From positions 1 through 64,000 of the forward strand of contig NZ_JABTYH010000005.1 of NCBI RefSeq assembly GCF_013314975.1: 64,000 bases of DNA. Reading direction: 5' to 3'. Below are positions 8,944 to 18,234 of the stretch, piece by piece. This DNA is from Pseudarthrobacter oxydans (lineage in GTDB: Bacteria > Actinomycetota > Actinomycetes > Actinomycetales > Micrococcaceae). How positions within the stretch are numbered: position 1 is the first letter of the stretch; each line of letters opens with the position of its first letter. The translations under genes were made by a program, and so were the position numbers. The notes below the pieces were generated by a model, which searched no databases, was not told the origin of the DNA, and worked only from the letters and a program-made list of their open reading frames with translations.

Positions 8944-9515
8944 TCACTTCCGTGGGCCTTCGGGAAGTTCCTTGGTGAACGCCAGGAACTTGAGTGTTTC
9001 AGGGTCGGCATCCAGGTCGAACTGCGGCCGGTAGCCGGCCTTGAGGTACAGGTTCCTGGCTTCGGGCTGGCGGGCCCGGTGGTGAGGTAGATGCGCGTGT
9101 AGCCCCGCCGGGCCGCCAGTGCTTCCAGCTCGGCCAGCACCAGCCTTCCCAGGCCCCGGCGGCGGTGTCCCGAGTGCGTCCAGATTCGCTTCAGCTCCGC
9201 CGTGCTGGCGTCATAGCGGCGGAAGGCGCCGCCGGCAATGGTTTTAGCATCCTCCAGGATCATCAGGAGTGCCCCTCCCGGCGCCGCGAACTCCGCGGCG
9301 GGGTAGCGGTTCAGTTCCTCCGCGGCGGCTTTCCTGCCGAAGAGGTCGCCGTACCGGGTGTCGTACTCGACGGCGAGTTCGTCCAGGAGCGGCCGGACCC
9401 GCAGATCGTCCATGGGGAGGTTGAGGACTTCCAGCGCGGCCGGGTCAAGCGGGCGTGCACCGTCCAGGGACCCGGCGCTGCGGGACGGGTGCCTGAGGGA
9501 AGGTTCAGCGGTCAT
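8944..9515 (-). pseudogene. GNAT family N-acetyltransferase, frameshifted
   Basis: Residues 85-143 form the acetyl-CoA-binding core of a GNAT enzyme, with the pyrophosphate loop HSGHRRRGLGRLVLAELEAL. At about 9072-9078 the reading frame breaks: after YTRIYLTTGP the frame gives nonsense to 8904, whereas the next frame continues as ARNLYLKAGYRPQFDLDADP and on to FLAFTKELPEGPRK and a stop at 8944. Restoring one base would give a normal 190-residue enzyme. So this is a recent pseudogene or a sequencing error. It starts three bases after the FAD/NAD(P)-binding gene and was probably translated from the same transcript. Substrate unknown. Confidence 0.8.
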
Positions 9516-9518
9516 GGT

Positions 9519-11459
9519 TCAGTTCTTTCCGACGACGGCGGGCGCGGTGGACAAGGCGGCGGAAGGTTCCGCCGTGAGGCCGCGGGCAACGGAGAGGATG
9601 ATCCGGGCCAGGGCATCGTTCTCGCGGAAGGGTGCGGCGTTGGTGCCCGGCCGGGCGAATGCTCCTGCTCCCCAGCCCGAGGTCCCAGGCCCGACGGCAA
9701 ACACCGTGGCCTGCGGCTGCCCCTGGGCATCCACCAGCTGGTGCCGGGAGGTGACCAGCAGTTTCCCGGTGGAATGGATGCCGTCCGCCGTGAGCAGCTG
9801 CTGCTCCGTGCCCAAGCCGCTGCGGTGCAGGGACTCAAGAGCCGGGTTGAGCGAGCGGGCCACGGAGGTGCCAGGGAGCCGTGCTTCGATGAAGGCCGTG
9901 GCTGCAAGGGTGCCGGGGAACTGCGGCGAACTGGCCCGGAAGGTGCCGTCGGCCTCGTCGGTGGAGATCTCAAGGTTGGGCCCGAGGAACTGCAGCAGCC
10001 CGGCCCGGTGCAGGGCGAGCATCTGCCGGAGCCTGTGGGGCGGCGGCCCGGAATCCACAAAGCTGAAGAAGCCGTGCCACCAGCCGTGGACGGCCTGCTG
10101 GGAGCGGGCGTTGAGCCGCTCCAGTGGGACCACGCGGCCCACCTCCATGTAGACGTGCAGCAGCGCGAGGAACAGCGCGAGCGTTTCGGGATGGTCGGGG
10201 CTGTCCCGGAGCGCCAGGTCATGCTCGATGTAACCGGCCACGGCGTCCTGCACGTCCTGCCGGTCCGTGAACCGGCGCCCTTCCAGGGGCCGGTCCAGCC
10301 GTTCCAGGTCCAGATGCAGGGCGCTATCCGGTACGGCAGCGGCCACGAGTTCCTCCCGGCGGGCGCTGTACCAGTCCAGCGCCGCGTAGCGGGCCGCGAA
10401 CTCGTCCCAGTCCATGGCGGCCCGGGCGGGGCTGCCCGTCAGCAGCTCCCGGTAGTAGCCGTAGCCCGCCTCCTTGGCGATCAGCGGCCACAGGTCCCTG
10501 CGGAAGTCCAGTTCCCCGTGCCGCTCCAGCAGGGCTTCCACCGCCGCGGCGGTGAAGAAACGCAGCGGTCCCGGAGCCTCGCCGCGGAGCGTTGCGGAGA
10601 TCTTCGAGTGGTACGGCACTCCCCGGCGGGACCCAGCCCAAAGCCGGGGTTCCCTGCCCGACGCGACATACTCGAGGCCGCCGTCGGATGTTTCCTCAAA
10701 CCGGCCGCCGCGTCCCTCCGTCAGGAGGACCAGCAGGTCCACAAAGGCGAGGCCCATGCCGGACACGATGACGTCCTGTCCGGGGGCTATGGGGGAGTAG
10801 TCGACGTCGGTGGTGTAGCCGGGTGCCGCATGGAAACCGCCGTGACGCCTGGCAAAACCGGACCAGGCGGCCGAGGCGGCATCCGGGCGCGAATCGGTAT
10901 GCCCAAGCGCGTTCACCAGGATGTCCGCGCGCAGGGTCCGCCCGTTCGCAAGCTCTACGGCATGGCCACCGCCTTCAAGCGCGGTGACGTCCACAGCCAT
11001 GGTCCGGTGCACCGTCACGCTGCGCCCCAGGGACTTCGCGGTTCGGCGGAAGAACCACTCCAGGTACTGGCTTTGCAGCTGGCGGGTGGGAAAGCTGGCG
11101 CGGTTGAGCTGCCTGAGCTGCTCCCACAGAAGCTGCGGAAAGTCCGGCACGTCGGTAATCGAACCGTCCACTACGCCGGCAGCCCATTCGGCGAGGCCCG
11201 GACCCGGGACCGCAGGACCCAGGCATTCCACGGACCCGTCCGTGAACATCGTGACGTCAGCGGCAGTGGAGTTCAGCAGAAGGCCCGGATGCTGGTCGTA
11301 GCGCCAGATGCGTCCAGAGCCAGGGACGTACGGCTCCACAACGTGGATGTCCAGCGGCCCGGTGAAGAGCTCCGAACGGTTGGCGGCGATCCGTTCGAGC
11401 ACGCCGGCCGTCCGGGGACCGCCGCCGATGAAGACGACGGCGGGAATGTTCGCTGGCAT
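9519..11459 (-). CDS. FAD/NAD(P)-binding protein (NAD_binding_9-type)
   Basis: A 646-residue probable flavoprotein. The N-terminus has the dinucleotide-binding motif FIGGGPRTAG (residues 10-19). A second, RADILVNALGHTDSRP, is near residue 190. A third, PGQDVIVSGMGLAFVDLL near 235, is of the kind seen in two-dinucleotide-binding flavoproteins. The rest is a helical region of unknown role and a C-terminal GPGTSGWGAGAFARPGTN that closes the FAD fold. The reaction is unknown. It is transcribed divergently from the ABC transporter / DUF1684 / monooxygenase genes and lies just upstream of the broken acetyltransferase; this context suggests a share in the same oxidative catabolic pathway (inference). 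Confidence 0.8.
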   Translation of the reverse strand: MPANIPAVVFIGGGPRTAGVLERIAANRSELFTGPLDIHVVEPYVPGSGRIWRYDQHPGLLLNSTAADVTMFTDGSVECLGPAVPGPGLAEWAAGVVDGSITDVPDFPQLLWEQLRQLNRASFPTRQLQSQYLEWFFRRTAKSLGRSVTVHRTMAVDVTALEGGGHAVELANGRTLRADILVNALGHTDSRPDAASAAWSGFARRHGGFHAAPGYTTDVDYSPIAPGQDVIVSGMGLAFVDLLVLLTEGRGGRFEETSDGGLEYVASGREPRLWAGSRRGVPYHSKISATLRGEAPGPLRFFTAAAVEALLERHGELDFRRDLWPLIAKEAGYGYYRELLTGSPARAAMDWDEFAARYAALDWYSARREELVAAAVPDSALHLDLERLDRPLEGRRFTDRQDVQDAVAGYIEHDLALRDSPDHPETLALFLALLHVYMEVGRVVPLERLNARSQQAVHGWWHGFFSFVDSGPPPHRLRQMLALHRAGLLQFLGPNLEISTDEADGTFRASSPQFPGTLAATAFIEARLPGTSVARSLNPALESLHRSGLGTEQQLLTADGIHSTGKLLVTSRHQLVDAQGQPQATVFAVGPGTSGWGAGAFARPGTNAAPFRENDALARIILSVARGLTAEPSAALSTAPAVVGKN

Positions 11460-11744
11460 GGCGCTCCTGGCTATGGAGGGGAAGGGCGGCTGGGAGTGCC
11501 CATGCTAGGCAGCGTTTCCGACGGCGGTCGAGCGCTTTGTCACGGCCGTTAACTGCGCGTCACACCGCGTCAAGCAACGCAAGAATCCGACTCATGACGC
11601 CGTGCGAACCCCGGTGAAGTTATGCAACCCGGCGCCTTGCTGGCCCCTCCAGGCGGGTCCTAGATTTGCAGCCAGCATCCGGGGCAAACAGCTCCGGCCT
11701 CAACAATCCGATCTTTCGGACCTAACAAAGAAGCGGGGTGGCGC
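11460..11744. promoter_or_regulatory. Divergent promoter region of the monooxygenase/ABC cluster
   Basis: 285 bases between the FAD/NAD(P)-binding gene (leftward) and the ABC permease (rightward). No reading frame of note. It must hold both promoters, but no clear operator palindrome or riboswitch fold was found. Confidence 0.4.
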
Positions 11745-12830
11745 ATGAGTTCAGCAGCAACTACCGCGGCGCAGTCAACAACGTCAGCACAGCCAGCACA
11801 GTCAACTGCCGGCCGGGCGCCGGCTGCCGCGGATAGCCGGGCAACTGCGGCCGGGGCGGTTTCTTCCGGGTCCGGCGGTGTCCCGCCGGAAGTCGGGACG
11901 GCCCGCGTGGCCACCGATTACTCCTCCTACCGGGTGGTGGCCGCCAGGCACCCCTGGCGCTGGGTGGGGACAGCCGTCGTCGCCCTCGGGGTCTTCGCTG
12001 TTGCGTGGTCGTTGGCCACCAACCCGCGCTGGGAGTGGGGAGTGGTGGCCCAGTGGTTCACCGCCCAGTCCGTCATCAACGGCCTGTTGGAGACGCTTAA
12101 GCTGACGGCCATCTCGGGCATCCTCGGCTTTGTGCTGGGCTTTATCCTGGCGCTCATGCGGCTGTCCGCCTCGCCGCTGCTGGTCTCGGTGTCCTGGACG
12201 TTCTCCTGGATCTTCCGGTCCACACCCCTCCTGGTGCAGATGCTGCTCTGGTACAACCTGGGTTACCTGTACGAAAAGATCAGCTTGGGCATCCCCTTCA
12301 CGGACGTCCGGTTCTTCGAGGTCCAGACCACCACACTGATCAGCCAGTTCGCGGCAGCAGTACTGGGCCTGACCCTCAACCAGGCTGCCTACTCGGCCGA
12401 GATCATCCGCGGCGGCATCCTCTCCGTGGACCAGGGCCAGCTCGAAGCCGCGGCCGCCCTGGGCATCCCGGCCTGGCGCAGGTCCACGCGGATTGTCCTG
12501 CCGCAGGCCATGCGGGCCATCCTGCCCACAGCCTTCAACGAGATCATCGGCCTGGTCAAGGGCACGTCCATTGTGTACGTCCTGGCCTACTCCGAGCTGT
12601 TCTACACAGTTCAGGTGATCTACAACCGCACGCAGCAGGTCCTGCCGCTGCTGCTGGTGGCCACTCTTTGGTACGTGGTGATCACGTCCGTGCTCAGCGT
12701 CTTCCAGTACTACATCGAACGGCACTACTCCAAAGGCGCGGTGCGGAACCTGCCGCTGACGCCCCTGCAGAAGGCCCGCAAATTCTTCGCCACCCACGCT
12801 GTGGCCAACACCGCAAGGAACGCCCGATGA
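11745..12830 (+). CDS. Amino-acid-type ABC transporter permease
   Basis: A 361-residue inner-membrane subunit of the polar amino acid (HisMQ/GlnP) class. After a Ser/Ala/Thr-rich hydrophilic N-terminus (1-65) come about six membrane spans. The EAA loop that contacts the ATPase is readable at about residues 243-268: LEAAAALGIPAWRRSTRIVL then PQAMRAILP. FRSTPLLVQMLLWYNL is typical of the family. It overlaps the ATPase gene by four bases (ATGA). Like the cystine/sulfur-compound importers TcyL and YxeN, it is a single permease gene and probably works as a homodimer. Substrate unknown; companion monooxygenases point to a modified sulfur or nitrogen compound. Confidence 0.9.
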   Translation: MSSAATTAAQSTTSAQPAQSTAGRAPAAADSRATAAGAVSSGSGGVPPEVGTARVATDYSSYRVVAARHPWRWVGTAVVALGVFAVAWSLATNPRWEWGVVAQWFTAQSVINGLLETLKLTAISGILGFVLGFILALMRLSASPLLVSVSWTFSWIFRSTPLLVQMLLWYNLGYLYEKISLGIPFTDVRFFEVQTTTLISQFAAAVLGLTLNQAAYSAEIIRGGILSVDQGQLEAAAALGIPAWRRSTRIVLPQAMRAILPTAFNEIIGLVKGTSIVYVLAYSELFYTVQVIYNRTQQVLPLLLVATLWYVVITSVLSVFQYYIERHYSKGAVRNLPLTPLQKARKFFATHAVANTARNAR

Positions 12831-13666
12831 GCACCGCAACTACCTCTGCCCCGGCAACTGCCACCGACCCAGTCACCACGCCATCCACCCGCGGCCTGGT
12901 GGAAATCACCAAGGTCCGCAAGTCCTTCGGGGCCACCGAGGTCCTCAAAGGGGTCAGCCTCACGGTGGAACCGGGCGGGGTGGCTGTCATCGTGGGCCCC
13001 TCCGGATCCGGCAAGTCCACACTGCTGCGCACCATCAACCACCTGGAAAAGGTGGACGGGGGCTTCATCTCCATTGACGGCAACCTGGTGGGATATGAAG
13101 TCCGGGGCAACCGGCTGCACGAGCTGCGCGGGAAGGAAATCCTCAAGCAGCGGACCGAAATCGGAATGGTGTTCCAGAACTTCAACCTGTTCCCGCACCT
13201 CACGGCCCTGGAAAATGTGAGCGAAGCCCCCGTCGTCGCACAGGGATGCTCCAAAGACGAGGCGCGGCGCCGCGGCCTGGAACTCCTGGACCGGGTGGGA
13301 CTGAAGGGCCGTGCGGACGCCTACCCGCGCCAGCTCTCCGGCGGCCAGCAGCAGCGGGTGGCCATCGCCCGCGCCCTGGCCCTGGACCCCAAAATCCTGC
13401 TGTTCGACGAGCCCACGTCCGCACTGGACCCGGAACTCGTCAACGAAGTGCTGGACGTCATCCGCGAACTCGCGAAATCCGGCACCACGCTGCTCATCGT
13501 CACCCACGAGATGGGCTTCGCCCGCGACGTGGCTGACACCGTGGTGTTCATGGACCAGGGGCAGATCGTGGAACAAGGCAGCCCGGAACACATTTTCACC
13601 AACCCCCAGGAACCGCGCACCCGGAGCTTCTTCTCCAAGGTGCTCGAACCGGCTTTCAACATCTAA
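12827..13666 (+). CDS. Amino-acid-type ABC transporter ATP-binding protein
   Basis: A 279-residue ATPase of the GlnQ/HisP class. Walker A is GPSGSGKS at 57-64, the Q-loop is [11 protein letters not shown], the signature is LSGGQQQR near 170-177, and Walker B is [27 protein letters not shown] carries the switch histidine. A 25-residue Thr/Ala-rich lead precedes the domain. The start is fixed by the ATGA overlap with the permease. It energises import with the permease at 11745 and the lipoprotein at 13677. Confidence 0.93.
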   Translation: MSTATTSAPATATDPVTTPSTRGLVEITKVRKSFGATEVLKGVSLTVEPGGVAVIVGPSGSGKSTLLRTINHLEKVDGGFISIDGNLVGYEVRGNRLHELRGKEILKQRTEIGMVFQNFNLFPHLTALENVSEAPVVAQGCSKDEARRRGLELLDRVGLKGRADAYPRQLSGGQQQRVAIARALALDPKILLFDEPTSALDPELVNEVLDVIRELAKSGTTLLIVTHEMGFARDVADTVVFMDQGQIVEQGSPEHIFTNPQEPRTRSFFSKVLEPAFNI

Positions 13667-13676
13667 GGACTTCCCC

Positions 13677-14732
13677 ATGACACCTCCCACTGGCCTTTCC
13701 CGCGGCCCACGCCGCAGCCGCGCACTCGCTGCGCTGCCCGCCGTCGTACTTCTTGGAACTGCCGCCCTGGCCGGCTGCGCTGATCCCGGCGCCTCGGCTG
13801 CCGGCACCTCCACGGGCGGGGCGCAGACAACGGCGGCCCGCAACGGCGTCGTGTACAACACCGCGCCGGACCAGCAGCGCATCCGTGCGGAGAAAGAGGC
13901 GGCGCTCGCCGCCAAGGTCCCCGAACTGATCGGCAGGGACGGCAAGCTGACCGTCGCCACCACGGCCGGGTCCATCCCGCTGTCCTTCCACGCCACGGAT
14001 GACCAGACGGCCATCGGTTCCGAGCTGGACATCGCGCAGCTCGTGGCGGACAAGCTGGGCCTGGAGCTGGACGTCCAGGTGACGTCCTGGGAGAACTGGC
14101 CGCTGAAAACCCAGTCCGGCGACTTCGAGGCCGTGTTCTCCAACGTGGGAGTCAACAAGGACCGGGTGAAGCTGTTCGACTTCGCCAGCTACCGCGCGGC
14201 CTTCATGGGCTTCGAAGCCAAGAAATCCGCCAGCTATGACATCAAGGGCGCAGACGACATCTCCGGCCTTAAGGTGTCCGTGGGCTCCGGAACCAACCAG
14301 GAAAAGATCCTGCTGGCGTGGAACAAGGAACTCGAAAGCAAGGGCAAGGCGCCGGCCACCCTCCAGTACTACTCCTCCGACGCAGACACCATCCTGGCGC
14401 TGTCCTCCGGCCGCACCGACCTGAACATCTCGCCCTACCCGTCCACGGTGTACCGGGAGAACACCCGGGACGACCTGAAGGTGGTGGGCAAGGTCAACGC
14501 CGGCTGGCCGTCCGAAACCCTGGTGGCCGCCACCACGCTGCGCGGCAACGGCCTGGCCCCGGTCATTTCCGAGGCCCTCAACTCCGCGATCGACGACGGG
14601 TCCTACGGCAAGGTGCTGGAGCGCTGGGGCCTGTCCGAGGAAGCCCTGCCCGAATCCAGGACCATCACGGAAGAGAACTTCGCGGCCACGCAGGCATCGG
14701 CCAGCGCGGCCCCTTCAGGGAAGGCATCATGA
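13677..14732 (+). CDS. Substrate-binding lipoprotein of the ABC importer
   Basis: A 351-residue extracytoplasmic solute-binding protein (SBP_bac_3 class). It has a basic N-terminus, a hydrophobic stretch and a lipobox LAGC giving lipid attachment at Cys34. The binding fold follows from about residue 95 (GKLTVATTAG, then GSELDIAQLVADKLGLE). The ATG lies ten bases after the ATPase stop, and the stop overlaps the next start (ATGA). It is clearly paralogous to the orphan lipoprotein at 25259-26242: both have CADPGA after the lipobox, GSE[LV]DIA and VGSGTNQE, so the two may bind related ligands. Confidence 0.9.
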   Translation: MTPPTGLSRGPRRSRALAALPAVVLLGTAALAGCADPGASAAGTSTGGAQTTAARNGVVYNTAPDQQRIRAEKEAALAAKVPELIGRDGKLTVATTAGSIPLSFHATDDQTAIGSELDIAQLVADKLGLELDVQVTSWENWPLKTQSGDFEAVFSNVGVNKDRVKLFDFASYRAAFMGFEAKKSASYDIKGADDISGLKVSVGSGTNQEKILLAWNKELESKGKAPATLQYYSSDADTILALSSGRTDLNISPYPSTVYRENTRDDLKVVGKVNAGWPSETLVAATTLRGNGLAPVISEALNSAIDDGSYGKVLERWGLSEEALPESRTITEENFAATQASASAAPSGKAS

Positions 14733-15565
14733 ACGCACTGTCCACCGGAACAGCCCTGGAGTCCTTTGACGCAGACTGGCAGGAATGGCACGCCGCACAC
14801 GAAAAGCAGCGGGCGCACCCGCACGGTTTCCTGGCCGTGACCCACCTGCACTGGCTGGGCAGCGAAGCTGCCCGGCTGGAAGGTGCGCCGGGCATCTGGA
14901 GGGTGGAGGCCGACGTCGTCCGCGTGGTTTTAGAGCCGGGCGAAAGCCTGCAGCGGGACGGCAGGGAACTGAACACCGAAGCGGGCACGACTGTTACGTT
15001 CGGCCCCATCGAGGAGCGCGGCGGCATCAACCTGCTCTCCGGCAACACGGTCATTGAGGTGGCCAAGCGCGGCGGCGAGTGCATTGTGCGGCCCCGGAAT
15101 CCGGAGAACGGATTGCTGCGGAATTACCAGGGCACGCCGGCATACTCACCGGACGCCGCCTACGCCGTCCGCGGGACCTACGTCCCGTTCGAGGCGCCGC
15201 GGCCCACCACGGTGGGGGCCGCCGTCGAAGGAATCCAGCACGTCTACGAGGCGCCGGGCGAGATCCGCTTCCGCCTGGCGGGGGAGGACCTGGCGCTGAC
15301 CGCGTTCAACGGCCACGCGCCAGGATCGCTGTCCGTGCTGTTCACGGACCAGACCTCCGGCAGGACAACCTACCCGGCCAACCGCTCGCTCTCCGTTGTG
15401 CCTGCCCCGGATGGCGCCGTGGAGCTCGACTTCAACCGGGCAGTCAACCTGCCCTGCGCCTACACAGACCTTGCCACCTGCCCGCTGCCGCCGGCCGAAA
15501 ACCGGCTGCCGGTGGCTATTGAAGCCGGCGAGAAGATCCCCTACGAACGTCAGGACAAGCAGTGA
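14729..15565 (+). CDS. DUF1684 domain protein
   Basis: A 278-residue soluble protein that matches DUF1684 over its whole length. The family hallmark near the C-terminus is complete: LDFNRAVNLPCAYTDLATCP, then LPPAENRLPVAIEAGEK (about 230-270). Near the N-terminus HGFLAVTHLHWL is also typical. The fold is beta-rich and the function is not established. It overlaps the upstream lipoprotein gene by four bases and the downstream monooxygenase by four bases (GTGA), so it is firmly part of this operon. A role in handling the imported or oxidised compound is inference. Confidence 0.88.
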   Translation: MNALSTGTALESFDADWQEWHAAHEKQRAHPHGFLAVTHLHWLGSEAARLEGAPGIWRVEADVVRVVLEPGESLQRDGRELNTEAGTTVTFGPIEERGGINLLSGNTVIEVAKRGGECIVRPRNPENGLLRNYQGTPAYSPDAAYAVRGTYVPFEAPRPTTVGAAVEGIQHVYEAPGEIRFRLAGEDLALTAFNGHAPGSLSVLFTDQTSGRTTYPANRSLSVVPAPDGAVELDFNRAVNLPCAYTDLATCPLPPAENRLPVAIEAGEKIPYERQDKQ

Positions 15566-16656
15566 GCACCTCTAAGACGCCCCAGGCGGGATTCCTTGCC
15601 ATCGAACTCGACGGCGCCGGCTGGGACGGCGTGGACCTTTCCCGGGCCGTGCTGGCCGCCGAATCCGCCGGGTTCCATGTGGCCACGTTCACCGATGCGC
15701 CGGCGCCCGGCCGCGCCCATGCCCTGCAGCGCGCGGCCTTCGCGGGACCGGTGACGCGCACCATCGCCCTGGTCCCTGAGGTGGACACCGTGTACACCGA
15801 GCCGTTCCACGTCTCCACCCAGCTGGCGAGCCTCGACTACGTCTGCGGCGGCCGGGCCGGATGGATCGCCACGGCGGCCGAAGCGCCCGAGGCGGCAGCC
15901 GCCGTCGGCCGTTCCTCCGTGAGTGGCGCCGCCCTGGCCCAGGAAGCCGCCGCGTCCGTTGAGGTGTCCCGGCGCCTGTGGGATTCGTGGGAGGACGACG
16001 CCGTGATCCGTGACGTCGCCACCGGCCGGTACATCGACGTGGACAAGCTCCACTATGCCGATTTCGAAACTCCGGCCGGGTTTGCCGGACCCGGGTACTC
16101 GGTCAAGGGCCCGTCCATCATTCCGCGGCCGCTGCAGGGCCAGCTGCCGGTGCTGGCCGCAGCGTCCCTGGTGGGCGAGGGGCAGGTGCCGGCCGGCGCT
16201 GTTGACGCCGTCCTGGTGTCTGCCCCCACGCCCGAACTGCTCGCCGCCGAGGTGCGCGATGTCCGTGCCCGGCTGGGTGCGTCCGTGGCGGTGATCGCCG
16301 AGCTCGACGTCGTCCTGGACTCCCGCGGGCAGGCTGCGGCGGGGCGGGTGGCTGGCTTTGACTCCGGCCGTGCTGCCTACGCCTGTTCCGCTGCCGGTCT
16401 CACGGACTTCCTTGCGGAACTCCTGAAGGAGGCCGACGGCGTGCGCCTGCACCCGGCGTCGCTCTTTGTAGACCTGGAGGAACTGGGCCGCCTGGTCCTG
16501 CCGGAACTGCGCCGCCGTGGAGTCCTTCGCCCGGTGGTGCAGGATGGCACCTTCCGCGACCTGCTGGGGCTTTCACGCCCGGTGAGCCGCTACGCCGCCG
16601 CATCCGACGCCACCGCCGCATCCAACGCCGTTGCTCCCGCCGGCGCAGGAAAGTAA
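15562..16656 (+). CDS. LLM-class flavin-dependent oxidoreductase
   Basis: A 364-residue luciferase-like protein with a GTG start overlapping the DUF1684 stop. GFLAIELDGAGWDGVDLSRA opens the barrel, and TEPFHVSTQLASLDYVCGGRAGW (about 76-98) is the substrate/FMN-binding stretch typical of the NtaA/SnaA branch. The C-terminal third is shorter and more divergent than in the next gene. These enzymes use FMNH2 delivered by a separate reductase to oxidise C-S or C-N compounds; no flavin reductase gene lies in the window. An alanine-rich tail follows residue 345. Substrate unknown. Confidence 0.85.
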   Translation: MSTSKTPQAGFLAIELDGAGWDGVDLSRAVLAAESAGFHVATFTDAPAPGRAHALQRAAFAGPVTRTIALVPEVDTVYTEPFHVSTQLASLDYVCGGRAGWIATAAEAPEAAAAVGRSSVSGAALAQEAAASVEVSRRLWDSWEDDAVIRDVATGRYIDVDKLHYADFETPAGFAGPGYSVKGPSIIPRPLQGQLPVLAAASLVGEGQVPAGAVDAVLVSAPTPELLAAEVRDVRARLGASVAVIAELDVVLDSRGQAAAGRVAGFDSGRAAYACSAAGLTDFLAELLKEADGVRLHPASLFVDLEELGRLVLPELRRRGVLRPVVQDGTFRDLLGLSRPVSRYAAASDATAASNAVAPAGAGK

Positions 16657-16665
16657 GGGAAAACC

Positions 16666-18039
16666 ATGACGCAGCACACGCGTGCTAAATCCGACGTGTT
16701 CACTCCCACCGGACAGATCCAGTTCGGGGTCTTCTTCCAGGGCGTGAACTCCGGCACCATCTGGAAGGCCGCCGAATCCGGCTCCCAGACTGACTTCGAG
16801 TCCTTCCGCCGCATTGCGCAGACCGCCGAGCGGGGACTGTTCGCGGCCTTCTTCCTGGGCGAGGGACTCCGCCTGCGGGAGCACCTGGGCCGCCCGCACG
16901 CCCTGGATGTGGTGGGCCGCCCCGACGCGCAGACCATGCTGGCCGCACTGGCGTCGGTGACCAAGAACATCGGCCTGGTGGCCACCCAGAACACTACCTA
17001 CAACGATCCTGCGGACCTGGCGCACCGGCTCGCGTCCCTGGACCTGGTCTCCGGCGGGCGGGCCGCGTGGAACATCGTGACCACGGACAACGCCTGGACC
17101 GGGGCGAATTTCCGGCGCGGCGGCTACCTGGACCACGCGGACCGCTACAAGCACGCGGAAGCGTTCGTGGAGACGGCCAAGCGGATCTGGGATTCGTGGG
17201 AAACGCCTGAGGGGCCGGCACGCCGGGTGCTCCACGAGGGCCAGCACTACACGGTGGATGTCACGCCGCGGCTGCCGCGCAGCGCCCAATACCGGCCCGT
17301 GCTCTTCCAGGCCGGCGACTCCCCGGAGGGCCGCAACTTTGCCGCCCGCCAGGCGGACATAATCTTCTCCGCCCACCCGAAGTTCGATGCCGCCGTGGAG
17401 TTCCGCAAGGACCTCGTGGCGCGGTCCGTGGCCGCCGGCCGCGGTGCGAACGCGGTGCAGATCATGCCGGCCAGCGAATTCATCCTTGCGCCCACCGCCG
17501 CGGAAGCAGCTGAAAAGAAGGAGTGGGTGCGCAGCCTGCAGATCGGCCCGCAGCAGGCCATCGCCTACCTGGAGCAGTTCTGGGGCCGCGAGCTGTCCGC
17601 TTACGATCCTGACGGGCCGCTGCCTGGAATCGACCCGGTCGTGGACGAGACCTCGGAGACCCGCGGCAGCGGCTTCCACGGAGCGAAGGCCCGGCAGTTG
17701 GCGGACCAGTGGCGGGCCGAGGCCAAGGACAAGGGCCTGTCCATCCGGCAGTTCGTCACGTCCCGCACCGCACGCGTGGACGCCACCTTTACCGGCTCGT
17801 ACGCCGATGTGGCGGACCGGCTGGCTGAGTATGCGCGGGTGGGCGCCGTGGACGGGTTCAACATCTCGCCGTGGCTGGTTCCCACCGGCCTGGACGACAT
17901 TGTGAACCACCTGGTTCCGGAGCTCCAGGAACGCGGGGTGTACCCCACCGGATACCGCGGCAGCACGCTCCGCGGGAACCTTGGGCTGGCAACGCCGGTA
18001 CGGACCGCGGATGACGCCGCCCAGGCGGTACGGGCCTGA
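16666..18039 (+). CDS. NtaA/DmoA-family FMN-dependent monooxygenase
   Basis: A 457-residue monooxygenase of full family length, with the classic motifs of the NtaA/SnaA/DmoA branch: FFLGEGLRL near 62, TTYNDPADLAHRLASLDLVS near 107 and GRAAWNIVTTDNAW near 128. PRSAQYRPVLFQAGDSPEGR near 205 and DGFNISPWLVPTGLDD near 400 are also typical. Relatives attack nitrilotriacetate, dimethyl sulfide, pristinamycin and N-acetyl-S-(2-succino)cysteine (B. subtilis YxeK). The start is ATG with AGGG upstream, nine bases after the previous stop. Being clustered with an ABC importer and DUF1684, it probably catalyses the key oxidative cleavage. The actual substrate cannot be read from sequence. Confidence 0.9.
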   Translation: MTQHTRAKSDVFTPTGQIQFGVFFQGVNSGTIWKAAESGSQTDFESFRRIAQTAERGLFAAFFLGEGLRLREHLGRPHALDVVGRPDAQTMLAALASVTKNIGLVATQNTTYNDPADLAHRLASLDLVSGGRAAWNIVTTDNAWTGANFRRGGYLDHADRYKHAEAFVETAKRIWDSWETPEGPARRVLHEGQHYTVDVTPRLPRSAQYRPVLFQAGDSPEGRNFAARQADIIFSAHPKFDAAVEFRKDLVARSVAAGRGANAVQIMPASEFILAPTAAEAAEKKEWVRSLQIGPQQAIAYLEQFWGRELSAYDPDGPLPGIDPVVDETSETRGSGFHGAKARQLADQWRAEAKDKGLSIRQFVTSRTARVDATFTGSYADVADRLAEYARVGAVDGFNISPWLVPTGLDDIVNHLVPELQERGVYPTGYRGSTLRGNLGLATPVRTADDAAQAVRA

Positions 18040-18068
18040 TGCACCCGGCTGAGATGGCTGGAAAGGCC

Positions 18069-18098
18069 GACGACGGCGGCGGGGTGGGTGCCGTCGTC
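18069..18098 (+). terminator. Weak GC hairpin after the monooxygenase gene
   Basis: A 9-bp perfect stem (18069-18077 with 18090-18098) and a G-rich loop, 30 bases after the stop. There is no T tract, so it may only weaken read-through into the next gene. Nothing else is seen in 18040-18234. Confidence 0.35.
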
Positions 18099-18234
18099 GA
18101 CCATTCCGGCGGGGCTGCTTCGCTGGGGACCGTCACGCTGCAACTGACGGTGTGGGAGCAGTGGCTGTAGGAGAACCGTCATCTCCCCGGCGCATACTCG
18201 TAGGACGTAACCGCATCCCGATCTAAGGAAGCCG

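Noticed and set aside
9165..11552. 795-codon plus-strand frame opposite the FAD/NAD(P)-binding gene
   Set aside because: Gly/Arg/Gln-rich with no motif; the minus-strand gene has clear dinucleotide-binding motifs.
16666..18039. Calling the NtaA-type enzyme nitrilotriacetate monooxygenase
   Set aside because: The subfamily covers many C-N and C-S substrates; nothing in the cluster points specifically to nitrilotriacetate.
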